From assembly GCF_902497785.1 (NCBI RefSeq), contig NZ_CABVHK010000003.1:248001-312000 (forward strand): DNA of 64,000 bases. The letters are read 5' to 3'. The stretch comes from Pseudomonas fluorescens (GTDB lineage: Bacteria; Pseudomonadota; Gammaproteobacteria; Pseudomonadales; Pseudomonadaceae). The number at the start of each line of letters is the position of its first letter. The first letter of the stretch is position 1. Under the pieces are notes generated by a model. It did not search any database, was not told where the DNA came from, and saw nothing but the letters and a program-made list of their open reading frames with translations. Below, piece by piece: positions 8,667 to 18,042 of the stretch. A program made the position numbers and the translations under genes.

Positions 8667-8702
8667 AACAGATACAGAAATTATCTGTTTATACGGATAC
8701 AG
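8667..8702 (-). promoter_or_regulatory. Candidate operator upstream of the GST-to-hydrolase operon
   Basis: An 8-bp perfect inverted repeat, AACAGATA and TATCTGTT, is separated by 7 bases (8667-8674 and 8682-8689). The octamer GATACAGA also occurs twice as a direct repeat at 8671-8678 and 8695-8702. Direct repeats of this kind are typical of MocR-family sites. The site lies about 75-110 bases upstream of the GST start, in an AT-rich patch that would suit a promoter, though I could not assign -35 and -10 boxes with confidence. Confidence 0.45.
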
Positions 8703-8724
8703 ACATTTGCAAAAGAACATCGTG

Positions 8725-8760
8725 AGAAAAGAAAAAGGGAGTCAGCGAACGCAGACTCCC
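8725..8760 (-). terminator. Rho-independent terminator after the cupin gene
   Basis: Read on the minus strand, GGGAGTC, a 10-nt loop, and GACTCCC are followed by TTTTTCTTTT. It ends the MFS-to-cupin operon just upstream of the promoter region of the GST operon, so the cluster consists of two transcription units. Confidence 0.85.
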
Positions 8761-8797
8761 TGATGTGCAACAGACGGGAATTTACAGGTTGAGCGTG

Positions 8798-9265
8798 TCA
8801 GACCGTGACGTCTGCGGCGTTGGCGAGCAGCGTCATTTGCGGCATGTTGCTCATGTTCAGCATGGCCAGCGGCTCAGTGGCGCTGGTGTTGACGAAGCCA
8901 TGCCGGGTCCAGGCGGGCACCAGCAATACATCGCCGGGACTGACGGCCACCGCATCGGCATCGCCCAGGGTTAACGTGCCGCTGCCGGACTGAATGATGA
9001 ACAGGTGCCACCACGAATGGGCATGGCCATTCAGCGCCGTGCCGGGTTTCAACCATTGCATGGACACCGCCATCCCTGGCGTCAGCTTGCAACCTTCAGT
9101 GCTGTCGTCATGAGCCAGCGCGACGATATCGACCTCGCTGGCCTCGAGGCTTTGGCGCATGGCCGCCAGTTCGCCCCCTTTCCACACCCTCGCACTGACG
9201 GGTGGGCGATTCAGACTCTGGCGAAAGTCCTTATATGAAAAGTATCCACCTTGAATGTTATTCAT
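8798..9265 (-). CDS. Cupin-domain protein, 155 aa
   Basis: A single double-stranded beta-helix domain shows the two cupin motifs: GHAHSWWHLFIIQSG (motif 1, with His residues for a metal) and PGDVLLVPAWTRHGF (motif 2, with the third His). Cupins of this size include small dioxygenases, isomerases and sensors. The pattern resembles the C-terminal half of gentisate-type dioxygenases but is too short for one. The start chosen, MNNIQGG at 9265, has only a weak ribosome site; a longer frame up to 9325 cannot be excluded. It is the last gene of the MFS-ligase-RidA-cupin operon. No specific reaction can be assigned. Confidence 0.8.
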   Translation of the reverse strand: MNNIQGGYFSYKDFRQSLNRPPVSARVWKGGELAAMRQSLEASEVDIVALAHDDSTEGCKLTPGMAVSMQWLKPGTALNGHAHSWWHLFIIQSGSGTLTLGDADAVAVSPGDVLLVPAWTRHGFVNTSATEPLAMLNMSNMPQMTLLANAADVTV

Positions 9266-9347
9266 CCGCGTGCGCTCACGTATTAGTGACTTAAGTAACA
9301 CGACACTAGGCGAACAACTTGCCACTGTAAAGCCGAGCCACTAACAC

Positions 9348-9845
9348 TCACAACACTGAAGGCCGTAGCGCCACTATCATGTCAACTTCCACAGCGGCGT
9401 TCTTTGGCAACTGATAGACGCCTACCGTGGTTCGAGTATGTTTGCCCGCCTCCCCGAGAACATGGCTGAAGACATCCGATGCGCCGTTGGCGACTTCACT
9501 GAGGTCCACAAAGTCCGCCGTGCACTTCACGTAAACCGTGACCCGGATCAGCGACTTTATTTTGTCCAGCGAGCCGATGGCATCAACGATCAACGCCAGC
9601 CCGCGCATGGCGCTGATACTGGCGGCCGCTTGGGCATCCGTCAGGCTGAGCTCCAGTCCCACCCTGCCCGGGTACTGCATTTTTCCGCTCATGCGCGGCA
9701 CCAGCCCACTGACGTAGATTTCATCGTGATGCCGCACCAGCGGCGCGTAATGCCCGCCCACGGTCTGATCGCCGTAGATGTCATAGCCCAGCTCTTTCGC
9801 CAGGACGATGAAGCGTTCATCACAGGACGATTTTTGCTCAATCAT
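9348..9845 (-). CDS. RidA/YjgF-family protein, 165 aa
   Basis: The C-terminal RidA signature RTTVGVYQLPKNAAVEVD contains the conserved Arg that binds the carboxylate of enamine or imine substrates. RidA proteins hydrolyse reactive 2-aminoacrylate-like intermediates from PLP enzymes to ketones; relatives act as dedicated deaminases in some natural-product pathways. At 165 aa it is about 35 residues longer than housekeeping RidA, with extra sequence at the N-terminus. It sits between the ATP-grasp ligase and the cupin genes. Presence next to two PLP-dependent pathway enzymes suggests it processes an enamine or imine made in this pathway. Confidence 0.88.
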   Translation of the reverse strand: MIEQKSSCDERFIVLAKELGYDIYGDQTVGGHYAPLVRHHDEIYVSGLVPRMSGKMQYPGRVGLELSLTDAQAAASISAMRGLALIVDAIGSLDKIKSLIRVTVYVKCTADFVDLSEVANGASDVFSHVLGEAGKHTRTTVGVYQLPKNAAVEVDMIVALRPSVL

Positions 9846-9894
9846 TTACCCATTCCTCATCAATCAAAAATGCTCACGCGCAGCCCCTGACAAC

Positions 9895-11175
9895 TCAACC
9901 CACGGCTCTCGCCGGTGGTGCTACGCAGGTGACCTCGACGCGTGATTCGATCTCTTCTGCCAGACGCAGCAGGTTGTTACCGAGTTGTTGGTAGTCCTCG
10001 TCGAACAACACGATGTGGCCAATGAACGACGTGTTGTCCTGCACCAATGCCGTGACCGAATCACTGAGGCGCTTGGCATACACCGCTTCCACCAGTGCTA
10101 TGTTCAGCTCCCGGGCAAGGGACTCGATGTCCGGCAAGCTGCGTAACAGGCCACCGGCGGGCGCACGCAACAGGCGTATGCCGCAATAGCCCCGCGCGAC
10201 GGGATCGTGATGACTTGTTGTGCCTTCCACCGCCCACCTGACCCAGCGTTCCCACGGATTGAAATCGACGAACGCCAGACGGGCCAGGTCCCAGATGTGC
10301 ATACCACCGGGGCGCATGTTGGTTTCCACTGCGGAGGTCAAGCCGTCGCTGCGCAGGAATACTTCGTTGTGATACGCGCCGTTATCCAGCGAGACCAACC
10401 CGGACATGTGTCGACCGGCAGCCGCCAGTCGCGCCTGCACGTCAACGCTCAGGGGAGCCGGCACCACCTGCTGGATTTCCGCGCGATAGGCGCCCTCGGT
10501 GGTGGTTTTCTCGGTGACCCAGGTGCTGCCGGCGACGTAATCCCAGCTGTATTCCCGGGCGTTCTGAATCAATTCTTCAAGGACGATGCCGCCTTCGCGA
10601 TACGGCTTGAGCGCCTGCCATGCCTCGTCGCATTCGCACGGATGCTGGATCACCCGGCAACCCCGGCTCGCGCCTTCGCACGCGGGTTTGATGAAGGCTT
10701 TGCCGCCCAGTTCGACCACTCGCTGGCGCAACTCGGCAAGGCTTTCGATGCGAGTGGAAAACACCGGGCGGTAATTTTCGGGCGATGTGCTGGAAGCCGC
10801 TTCAAGTGTGCGAAAAATCTGTTTATCCAGCCCCGCGCGGGCCTCGTCGGGCGTAATGCCGGGCAGGCCAAAATGCAGGGCCAGCGCTGCACCGAGCAGT
10901 ACGCCACGGTCGGAAAACGGCAGCACCCCGATCAGTTTCCAGCAATCGGCACTCAGGCAACCCGCCACCAGTTCGAGGGAGCTCGCCACGTCCTCCGGCG
11001 CCAGCGAGGCGCTGCACACGTGATCGGCGACCTGATCGTCATCGGCTTGAATCCGCTCGACCACCAGGATGAGCCGGGCGTTGTAGAGGGTCTTGCAGAG
11101 GTCGCGCAGCTTCTGGATATCGTTGACACGATTGCCGTTGTACCCGACCACTACTACGCATGACGTCGTTTTCAT
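9895..11175 (-). CDS. ATP-grasp ligase (amino-acid/dipeptide ligase type), 426 aa
   Basis: The protein has the layout of stand-alone ATP-grasp carboxylate-amine ligases: an N-terminal pre-ATP-grasp domain, then an ATP-grasp fold with the loop AFIKPACEGASRGCRV near residues 175-190, VLEELIQ near 213, and a metal-binding AVETNMRPGG near 298. Enzymes of this type (BacD, TabS and relatives) join two amino acids, or an amino acid and an amine, through an acyl phosphate. It is 42 bases downstream of the MFS gene and upstream of RidA. It is the best candidate for the condensation step of the proposed pathway; the two partners are unknown. Confidence 0.85.
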   Translation of the reverse strand: MKTTSCVVVVGYNGNRVNDIQKLRDLCKTLYNARLILVVERIQADDDQVADHVCSASLAPEDVASSLELVAGCLSADCWKLIGVLPFSDRGVLLGAALALHFGLPGITPDEARAGLDKQIFRTLEAASSTSPENYRPVFSTRIESLAELRQRVVELGGKAFIKPACEGASRGCRVIQHPCECDEAWQALKPYREGGIVLEELIQNAREYSWDYVAGSTWVTEKTTTEGAYRAEIQQVVPAPLSVDVQARLAAAGRHMSGLVSLDNGAYHNEVFLRSDGLTSAVETNMRPGGMHIWDLARLAFVDFNPWERWVRWAVEGTTSHHDPVARGYCGIRLLRAPAGGLLRSLPDIESLARELNIALVEAVYAKRLSDSVTALVQDNTSFIGHIVLFDEDYQQLGNNLLRLAEEIESRVEVTCVAPPARAVG

Positions 11176-11217
11176 AAAGCACCCGACCTGTGAGGAAACA
11201 AAAGCAGACGCTGTGAT

Positions 11218-12318
11218 TCAGTCGTGCAATGACGCATTGGATTTACGGTTGAGCCAGTACCAGGCCAGGATTCCGCCTGCGCCGATGGCGGCCAGCAACA
11301 GGGCGTTGTAGGGCGCAGGCACGACCCGCATGATCAGCACGGTCAGACCGGCGCCGACGCCGAGGGACACTTCCTTGACGAACATGTTGTTTTGCTTGAC
11401 GGAGAAGTAGTCGAGGTAGCTGAACGCGCACTCGGCAATCGACAGCAACGCCACCCAGATCAGCGCGCCGACGAGGGTTTCGACGCGGAACGCCGCCGGC
11501 GACGAGAGCACCGCAAAGCCGCCGACAATGATCCCGATCACCGCGAGCACTTTGAAGCGCCCGGTGCGCTCGATCAGCTTCATAACCGGCACTTGGGCGA
11601 ACACCACCACGGCGCTGTTGAGGATCAGCATCAAGCCGTACCAGGCCGGCAGTTCACCGGTCTTGAGCAGGATGGCCTGGGGCAGGATCGAAAACACGCC
11701 GAACAACTTGATGCCCATAATGAGGCCGGCGATCACCCACGGCAGTTTGTTGCGCCAGCCGCTGCCATCCTGAGTGACCGGACTTGCGACCACCGGTTGC
11801 GTGGTGAAGGTGGCGCCCATGGCGATGGGCAGGCACAGCAGGACGAAACCGGCCGCGCCAAGGAAAAACAGGGTTGGGGTCAGATAGGGTGACAGCAAGA
11901 TCAGCCCCGCCACCAGGCTGCCCATGTTCATCGCGACACGGTTGTAGGCCGCGCCCTCCTTGGTTTGGGCGGCTTCGCTCTTGATCAGGTAACCGGCAAT
12001 CGCAATGCCGTAGGCAAACAACGCGGCGGCGAACATCACCATGCCCTGGTTGCTGGTCACCGCCAGCAGCACCAGCCCGAGGGCAGCGCACATCAGCGTG
12101 ACGCTCAGGGAGCGGCGACCAAGCACCAGCAATGTCAGCGGCAGCAACAAAAGCAAAGCCCGATACCCGAGGGCGAGGATGCTGTTGGTGGCGGTGTCGA
12201 GCCAGACGTTGGCCTTGCCCAGTACCGCGAACAGCGACACGGCGGTGATGATCCGGATCGTGAACAGGCGAATGTTGATCACCGGTTTGGCGACGGCGAC
12301 CGTTGTTTGAACACTCAT
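11218..12318 (-). CDS. MFS-type transporter, 366 aa
   Basis: A polytopic membrane protein with about 11-12 hydrophobic segments and no signal peptide. It shows MFS-like features, including a cytoplasmic loop after the first half (near residues 175-190) and basic residues between segments. At 366 aa it is on the short side for the family. It is the first gene of the MFS-ligase-RidA-cupin operon, with GAGGTG ahead of the ATG, and is divergent from the second MocR gene. Most likely it exports the product of the cluster or a toxic intermediate. Import of a precursor is also possible. Confidence 0.85.
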   Translation of the reverse strand: MSVQTTVAVAKPVINIRLFTIRIITAVSLFAVLGKANVWLDTATNSILALGYRALLLLLPLTLLVLGRRSLSVTLMCAALGLVLLAVTSNQGMVMFAAALFAYGIAIAGYLIKSEAAQTKEGAAYNRVAMNMGSLVAGLILLSPYLTPTLFFLGAAGFVLLCLPIAMGATFTTQPVVASPVTQDGSGWRNKLPWVIAGLIMGIKLFGVFSILPQAILLKTGELPAWYGLMLILNSAVVVFAQVPVMKLIERTGRFKVLAVIGIIVGGFAVLSSPAAFRVETLVGALIWVALLSIAECAFSYLDYFSVKQNNMFVKEVSLGVGAGLTVLIMRVVPAPYNALLLAAIGAGGILAWYWLNRKSNASLHD

Positions 12319-12402
12319 GCAACACCTCTGGAACCAGCGATTGTTCAGGCATTAGCCGCCAACAATCAGGAAAGTCTTTAAGGCGATGGTAGAGAGAGAC
12401 GC

Positions 12403-12444
12403 TTGTTTTCATCAGAGCAAGTTCGTATAGAATCAAACGAACTT
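12403..12444 (+). promoter_or_regulatory. Promoter and overlapping operator of the second MocR gene
   Basis: TTGTTT (12403-12408) and TATAGA (12426-12431) are spaced by 17 bases and form a good sigma-70 promoter ahead of the ATG at 12467. The perfect inverted repeat AAGTTCGT / ACGAACTT (12419-12426 and 12437-12444, 10-base spacer) overlaps the -10 box. That is a strong candidate for autoregulation, and possibly for control of the divergent MFS operon. Confidence 0.6.
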
Positions 12445-12466
12445 TACTGCCGGAGAGACCAGTAAA

Positions 12467-13876
12467 ATGCAGGTTCAACGCGCAGTGATCGCCGCTTTCG
12501 AGTTCCAGCCGGGTGTGCCGCTGGTTCAGCAGATCGTCGATCAGTTGTCGGTGGCGATCAGCCAGGGCGGCTTGCCTCACGGCTCGCGGCTGCCGCCGAT
12601 TCGCGAACTCTCCGAGTTGTTAAACGTCGGCAAGTCGACGGTGGTGGATGCGCTGGACCGCTTGCGGGCCAAGGGTCTGGTGGTTTCACGCCAGGGTTCG
12701 GGGCACTACGTGCACCGTTCGAGCACCCCGATCAAGATGGATGCCGGCCCGGACCTGCAACCTCAGGACACCCTGAGTGTGGTCCGCCGCGCGGTGCTGC
12801 TGGACAACGGCGCGCTGCGCCCCGGCGCCGGTTTCCTGCCTTCCTCGTGGCTGCCGGCTGAAGAGCTTTTAAAAGCCGTGCGCGGCACCCTGCGCGCCAC
12901 CTCCCTGCGCATGGGCGAGTACGGCGTCGCCGCCGGTTACGTGCCGCTGCGTGAGGCGTTACGGGTCAAGCTGTCCGCCTTGGGTATCGAAGTGCCGGTC
13001 GAACAGATCATCACCACGGCCAACACCGTACAGGCCATCGACATGCTGATGCGCCTGCTGGTCAAACCCGGCGACACGGTGCTGCTCGATGATCCGTGTT
13101 ACTTCACCATGCACACCAATCTGGCGCTGCATGGCGCCAAGGTCATCACCATTCACCGGGGGACCGACGGGATGGACCTGGACGCCTTCGAGCGATTGTT
13201 GATTGCTCATCGTCCAGTGCTGTACATGACCAATAACGTCCTGCATAACCCCACCGGGCATTCATTCGCCCCGGCGCAAGTGTATCGTTTGCTGGAGTTG
13301 AGTCACCGCTACGGCTTCCACATCCTCGAAGACGATTTGTATTGCGACCTGCAACAGCGAAGCACGCCGCGACTCGCTGCGGGCGGCCTGGACAATGTCA
13401 GTTATGTGTCCGGCTTTTCCAAAACCCTGACGGCAAACAGCCGCGTGAGCTACGCCGTGCTTTCACCGCAACTGGCCGCGCGCATGACCACCCTGAAAAT
13501 GGCCTGCGGCGGCATGACCTCGGAACTGGCCGAGCAGATTATCTGCACGATGCTCAGCGATGGCAGCTACGCCAAACACACCCGGCGCACGGTGGACCGG
13601 CTTTACGAATCGAGCAGTCGGGTGACGAGCTGGCTGCTGGAGGCGGGTTGTTCGCTGTCCTCGCTGCCCCATGAAGGGTTGTTTCTCTGGACGCGACTGC
13701 CCGAAGGGCTGCATGCCGAAACGCTGGCGAGGAAGGGCCTGGACATCGACCTGGTGCTGACGCCCGGCACCTTGCTCAGCAAAGCAGCGGATGCCAGCCA
13801 GTTCCTGCGTTTCAACGTGGCGCACAGCGATAACAGCCAGGTGCGGGAACGGTTTTTTCGGTTGCTGGATAGCTGA
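12467..13876 (+). CDS. MocR-type regulator: GntR wHTH plus aminotransferase-like domain
   Basis: A 469-aa protein with a GntR winged helix (residues 15-85; PHGSRLPPIRELSELLNVGK and the RQGSGHYV wing). A long linker leads to a fold-type I aminotransferase domain containing HNPTG at 260-264, EDDLYCD near 288 and the PLP lysine K319 in SGFSKTL. It is divergent from the MFS-ligase-RidA-cupin operon with 148 bases between, the usual arrangement for a MocR regulator and its target. The ligand is likely PLP together with an amino acid or amine related to the pathway. It ends head-on against cyoE with a REP pair and a strong terminator between. Confidence 0.92.
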   Translation: MQVQRAVIAAFEFQPGVPLVQQIVDQLSVAISQGGLPHGSRLPPIRELSELLNVGKSTVVDALDRLRAKGLVVSRQGSGHYVHRSSTPIKMDAGPDLQPQDTLSVVRRAVLLDNGALRPGAGFLPSSWLPAEELLKAVRGTLRATSLRMGEYGVAAGYVPLREALRVKLSALGIEVPVEQIITTANTVQAIDMLMRLLVKPGDTVLLDDPCYFTMHTNLALHGAKVITIHRGTDGMDLDAFERLLIAHRPVLYMTNNVLHNPTGHSFAPAQVYRLLELSHRYGFHILEDDLYCDLQQRSTPRLAAGGLDNVSYVSGFSKTLTANSRVSYAVLSPQLAARMTTLKMACGGMTSELAEQIICTMLSDGSYAKHTRRTVDRLYESSSRVTSWLLEAGCSLSSLPHEGLFLWTRLPEGLHAETLARKGLDIDLVLTPGTLLSKAADASQFLRFNVAHSDNSQVRERFFRLLDS

Positions 13877-13889
13877 CGATCTTCATCCC

Positions 13890-13985
13890 GTAGGAGCTGC
13901 CGCAGGCTGCGATCTTGTGATCTTGATTTTTGTCGAGGTCGGGATTGCTGAAGATCAAAAGATCGCAGCCTTCGGCAGCTCCTAC
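13890..13985. repeat. REP pair, family A (inverted)
   Basis: Two inverted GTAGGAGCTGCCG units lie in the gap between convergent genes. A single family B half (TGTGGGAGCGAGCCTGCTCG) follows at about 14032-14053. Confidence 0.9.
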
Positions 13986-14087
13986 CGGGGGGTCAGCGTT
14001 GCGCCAAAAATGAGTGGCACTCCGATCCATTGTGGGAGCGAGCCTGCTCGCGAAAGGGTCAACACGGTCCACCCGAAAATCCCCAAT

Positions 14088-14125
14088 AAAAAACCCCGCG
14101 CCTTCTCTCGAAGGGCGGGGTTTTT
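14088..14125. terminator. Bidirectional rho-independent terminator
   Basis: AAAAACCCCGC, an inner CCTTC/GAAGG stem, and GCGGGGTTTTT give a T run on both strands. It serves both the MocR gene and the minus-strand cyo operon. Confidence 0.9.
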
Positions 14126-14143
14126 CTTTACAGCATCCGACGC

Positions 14144-15031
14144 TTAAGGCGCGTACGTCAGCAGCAACTCGCTCGGCACTTTGAAGTCCAGGGACATCAT
14201 CACGCTCAACGCGGTAATGGTGAAGATCGAGAACACGAACAACTTGCGTGCCCAGACCGTGTCATCCACTGCCTTGTAGCCGGTCCAGGCCATGTACAAC
14301 CAGTACATGCCCATGGCGGCAGCGACGGCGAGGTAGCTCATGCCGGCGTAGCCGCTAAAGGTCAACATCAAGGTCGCCACGAGGAAGGCCAGGATGTAGA
14401 TCAGGATGTGCTTCTTCGCCACTTTGATCCCGCGCTTCACCGGCAGCACCGGAATCGATGCGGCCAGGTAATCGTTGAAGCGGAAGATCGCGATGGCATA
14501 GGAATGCGGCATCTGCCACAGGCTGAACATCACCAGCAGCGTCAGCGCGGCCATGTCGAAGCTGTTGGTCACAGCCACATAGCCAATCACCGGCGGCATC
14601 GCCCCCGACAGACTGCCCACCAGCGTGCCGTGCACCGACTTGCGCTTGAGGTACAGGCTGTAGAAGCCGACGTAGATGACAAAACCGATCACCGCGAACA
14701 GCGCCGCCAACGGGTTAGCCACTTTGTACAACAACGCCACGCCTGCAACGCCGAGGACGGTCGCGAAGATCAGGGCCAGTTTCAGGGAGATCAAGCCCTG
14801 CACCAGCACCCGGTTTTTCGTGCGTTCCATCTTCAGGTCAATGTCGCGGTCGATGCAGTTGTTGAACACGCAACCGGAAGCCACCACCAGGGACGTGCCG
14901 ATCATGGCGGCCAGGAAAATGGCCAGATCGACATGCCCTTTCGAGGCCAGGAAAAATCCGCCTGCCACTGAAAGCACGTTACCGAAAATGATCCCCGGTT
15001 TGGTGATTTGGATAAAGTGCTTCAAGGACAT
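14144..15031 (-). CDS. cyoE: Protoheme IX farnesyltransferase (heme O synthase)
   Basis: A 295-aa UbiA-superfamily membrane prenyltransferase with about nine hydrophobic helices. The first Asp-rich motif region is [18 protein letters not shown] near residues 58-75. It transfers a farnesyl group from farnesyl diphosphate to heme B, making heme O, the high-spin heme of cytochrome bo3. It is the last gene of the cyo operon, 11 bases after cyoD, with a GAGGTAAAT ribosome site. Length and position match CyoE of other pseudomonads. Confidence 0.96.
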   Translation of the reverse strand: MSLKHFIQITKPGIIFGNVLSVAGGFFLASKGHVDLAIFLAAMIGTSLVVASGCVFNNCIDRDIDLKMERTKNRVLVQGLISLKLALIFATVLGVAGVALLYKVANPLAALFAVIGFVIYVGFYSLYLKRKSVHGTLVGSLSGAMPPVIGYVAVTNSFDMAALTLLVMFSLWQMPHSYAIAIFRFNDYLAASIPVLPVKRGIKVAKKHILIYILAFLVATLMLTFSGYAGMSYLAVAAAMGMYWLYMAWTGYKAVDDTVWARKLFVFSIFTITALSVMMSLDFKVPSELLLTYAP

Positions 15032-15042
15032 CCGGATTTACC

Positions 15043-15378
15043 TCAGTGCGCCATCATGTTGGTGTGGATGCTGAACATGATCCACAACGACAGGCCAACC
15101 AGCAGGACGATCACCAGCGCAGCGAAGACAAACGCGATCACGTTGTTACGCTGGGCGGCTGAACGGTCCAGGTGGAGGAAGTACACCAGGTGCACCAGCA
15201 CCTGGATCACGGCAAAGGCCAGTACGATCCACAGGGTCATGGCTTTGGGCAGCGACGGGTACATCACCAGGCCGAAAGGAATGACGGTCAGGATCACCGA
15301 CAGGATGAAACCGATGGCGTAGGACTTGACGCTGCCGTGGCCGGCGTCATGACCATCGTGGGAATGAGCGTTAGCCAT
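15043..15378 (-). CDS. cyoD: Cytochrome bo3 ubiquinol oxidase subunit IV
   Basis: A 111-aa protein with a His-rich N-terminus (AHSHDGHDAGHG) and three hydrophobic helices, as in CyoD. Subunit IV helps assemble the copper site of subunit I in the inner membrane. Its ATG directly follows the cyoC stop, so translation is probably coupled. Confidence 0.95.
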   Translation of the reverse strand: MANAHSHDGHDAGHGSVKSYAIGFILSVILTVIPFGLVMYPSLPKAMTLWIVLAFAVIQVLVHLVYFLHLDRSAAQRNNVIAFVFAALVIVLLVGLSLWIMFSIHTNMMAH

Positions 15379-16005
15379 TTACATAGTCCCCATCAGATAA
15401 ACAACGGTGAATACGCAGATCCACACCACGTCGAGGAAGTGCCAGAACAGGCTCAGGCAGCTCAGACGGGTCTTGTTGGTCGCCGTCAGGCCGTTTTTCT
15501 GCACCTGATACATCATGATCGCCATCCAGATCAGACCGCTGGTCACGTGCAGACCGTGGGTGCCGACCAGGGTGAAGAACCCGGACAGGAAGCCTGAGCG
15601 GCTAGGACCGAAGCCCTCGGAAATCAGAACGTGGAATTCGTTGATTTCCATGCCGATGAAGCCGGCGCCGAACAGGAAGGTCATGCCCAGCCAGCCCAGT
15701 ACCTGGTTCTTTTTGCCCTTGAACAACGCCAGCATGGCGAAGCCGTAGGTGATCGAGCTGAACAGCAGCAGAGCGGTTTCGCCCAGTACGTAAGGCAGCT
15801 CGAAGATGTCGGCGCCCGACGGGCCACCGGCTACGTTGTTAACCAGTACCGCGTACACCGCAAAGATCGACGCAAACAGAATGCAGTCGGTCATCAGGTA
15901 GAGCCAGAAACCGAATACGGTCATCTCGCCCGAGTCGTGGTGATGGTCATCGTGCCCATGTCCATCGACATGGGTGTGTCCAGCATTGGTCACTAAGTTC
16001 GACAT
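15379..16005 (-). CDS. cyoC: Cytochrome bo3 ubiquinol oxidase subunit III
   Basis: A 208-aa integral membrane protein of the COX3 family with five hydrophobic segments. A His- and Asp-rich N-terminus ([15 protein letters not shown]) precedes the first helix. The conserved FHVLI and LVGTHGLHV segments lie in the second half. Subunit III stabilises the proton-pumping core of the heme-copper quinol oxidase. It follows cyoB by three bases and abuts cyoD. Confidence 0.96.
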   Translation of the reverse strand: MSNLVTNAGHTHVDGHGHDDHHHDSGEMTVFGFWLYLMTDCILFASIFAVYAVLVNNVAGGPSGADIFELPYVLGETALLLFSSITYGFAMLALFKGKKNQVLGWLGMTFLFGAGFIGMEINEFHVLISEGFGPSRSGFLSGFFTLVGTHGLHVTSGLIWMAIMMYQVQKNGLTATNKTRLSCLSLFWHFLDVVWICVFTVVYLMGTM

Positions 16006-16008
16006 GGT

Positions 16009-18039
16009 TTAAGCCTGTTCCAACGAGGTTTCAACACGGGTGGCACTGGCTGGGACTTTCCCGGCCGCTACCAGACGCTTGTGCTGCTCGGCTTCGATGC
16101 GCTCGATCACGTCGACCGGCACCATATAGCCCTGATCATCACGTGCTGCGTGGATCACGAAGTACACCACGGTGCCGATCAGGCCGAAGGCCGCCAACCA
16201 CCAGATGTGCCAGATCATCGCGAAACCGAACACCGTCAACAGAGCACCCATGACCACACCGGTCGCGGTGTTGTTTGGCATGTGGATCGGCTCGTACTTG
16301 GCCGGAGCCTGGTACGCGGTGCCGTTTTCCTTGGCTTCGGTGAACGGGTCGATGCTTTCCGCTTTTGGCAGCACAGCGAAGTTGTAGAACGGGGGTGGCG
16401 ACGAAGTCGACCATTCCAGGGTATGGGCATTCCACGGGTCGCCGTGTTCGCACATGTTTTCTGGCTTGTTGCGGTCACGCACGCTGACGTACAGCTGGAT
16501 CAACTGGCAGGCGATACCGACTGCGATCATCACCGCACCGAACATGGCGACGTACAGGTACGGCACCCACTCAGGGTTGGTGGTGGCGTTCAGACGACGG
16601 GTCATGCCCATGAAGCCCAGTACATAGAGCGGCATGAACGCGACGAAGAAGCCGGTGATCCAGAACCAGAACGCTGCCTTGCCCCAACCTTCGTGCAGCT
16701 TGAAGCCGAACGCTTTAGGGAAGTAGAACGCAAAGCCTGCGATGTAACCGAATACCGCGCCGCCGATGATCACGTTGTGGAAGTGAGCGATCACGAACAG
16801 GCTGTTGTGCAGCACGAAGTCAGCACCCGGAATGGCCAGCAATACGCCGGTCATGCCGCCGATGGCGAAGGTCACCATGAAGCCCAGGGTCCACAAAACC
16901 TGACTGGTGAAACGCAGACGGCCCTGGTAAATGGTGAACAGCCAGTTGAATAGCTTCACCCCCGTCGGGATCGAAATCAGCATCGTCGCCAGACCGAAGA
17001 AGGCGTTGACGCTGGCACCCGAACCCATGGTGAAGAAGTGGTGCAGCCAGACCATGAAGCCCAGGATCGAGATCGCGCCGGAGGCGTAGATCATCGAGTG
17101 GTGGCCGAACAGACGCTTGCCGGTGAAGGTCGAGATGACTTCGGAGAAGATCCCGAACGCCGGCAGAATCAGGATGTAAACCTCGGGGTGACCCCAGGCC
17201 CAGAACAGGTTGACGTACATCATCGGATTGCCACCAAGTTCATTGGTGAAAATGTGGAAATCCATGTAACGGTCAAGCGTCAGCAAAGCCAGGGTAGCGG
17301 TCAGGATCGGGAACGAAGCCACGATCAGGACGTTGGCCCAGGTGCAGGTCCAGGTGAAGATCGGCATGTCCATCAGCTTCATGCCAGGGGTACGCATTTT
17401 CAGCACGGTGGCCAGGAAGTTGACCCCCGTCAGCGTCGTCCCGAGCCCGGATAGCTGTAGCGCCCAGATGTAGTAATCCATCCCCACGCCCGGACTGTAC
17501 TGCAGGCCCGACAGCGGCGGATAGGCAACCCAACCGGTCTTGGCGAATTCGCCGACGCCCAGGGACAGGTTGATCAGGACTACGCCAGACACCAGCAGCC
17601 AGAAGCTCAGGGAGTTCAGGAACGGGTAGGCCACGTCACGCGCGCCGATCTGCAGCGGCACTGCAAGGTTCATCAGGCCGGTGAAGAATGGCATCGCCAT
17701 GAAGATGATCATGATCACACCGTGGGCGGTGAAGATCTGGTCATAGTGTTCAGGCGGCAGGTAGCCAGGCGAACCCTCGGTGGCCATGGCCAGCTGGGTA
17801 CGCATCATGATGGCGTCGGCAAAGCCGCGCAGCAGCATGACCATGGCGACAATGATGTACATCACGCCGATTTTCTTGTGGTCGACCGACGTCAGCCACT
17901 CGGTCCACAGGTAGGTCCACTTCTTGAAGTAGGTGATACCCGCGAACAGTGCCAGACCACCGAGCGCGATCATGGCGATGGTAATCATCACGATCGGTTC
18001 GTGGAACGGGACCGCTTCCCAACTTAATTTACCAAACAT
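16009..18039 (-). CDS. cyoB: Cytochrome bo3 ubiquinol oxidase subunit I
   Basis: A 676-aa heme-copper oxidase core subunit with about 15 transmembrane helices. Visible motifs include [15 protein letters not shown] (CuB His and cross-linked Tyr), HHFFTMG (CuB ligands) and [11 protein letters not shown] (heme ligands). It reduces oxygen to water with electrons from ubiquinol and pumps protons across the inner membrane. The GGAG ribosome site is well placed, and only three bases separate it from cyoA upstream. Confidence 0.97.
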   Translation of the reverse strand: MFGKLSWEAVPFHEPIVMITIAMIALGGLALFAGITYFKKWTYLWTEWLTSVDHKKIGVMYIIVAMVMLLRGFADAIMMRTQLAMATEGSPGYLPPEHYDQIFTAHGVIMIIFMAMPFFTGLMNLAVPLQIGARDVAYPFLNSLSFWLLVSGVVLINLSLGVGEFAKTGWVAYPPLSGLQYSPGVGMDYYIWALQLSGLGTTLTGVNFLATVLKMRTPGMKLMDMPIFTWTCTWANVLIVASFPILTATLALLTLDRYMDFHIFTNELGGNPMMYVNLFWAWGHPEVYILILPAFGIFSEVISTFTGKRLFGHHSMIYASGAISILGFMVWLHHFFTMGSGASVNAFFGLATMLISIPTGVKLFNWLFTIYQGRLRFTSQVLWTLGFMVTFAIGGMTGVLLAIPGADFVLHNSLFVIAHFHNVIIGGAVFGYIAGFAFYFPKAFGFKLHEGWGKAAFWFWITGFFVAFMPLYVLGFMGMTRRLNATTNPEWVPYLYVAMFGAVMIAVGIACQLIQLYVSVRDRNKPENMCEHGDPWNAHTLEWSTSSPPPFYNFAVLPKAESIDPFTEAKENGTAYQAPAKYEPIHMPNNTATGVVMGALLTVFGFAMIWHIWWLAAFGLIGTVVYFVIHAARDDQGYMVPVDVIERIEAEQHKRLVAAGKVPASATRVETSLEQA

Positions 18040-18042
18040 CGT

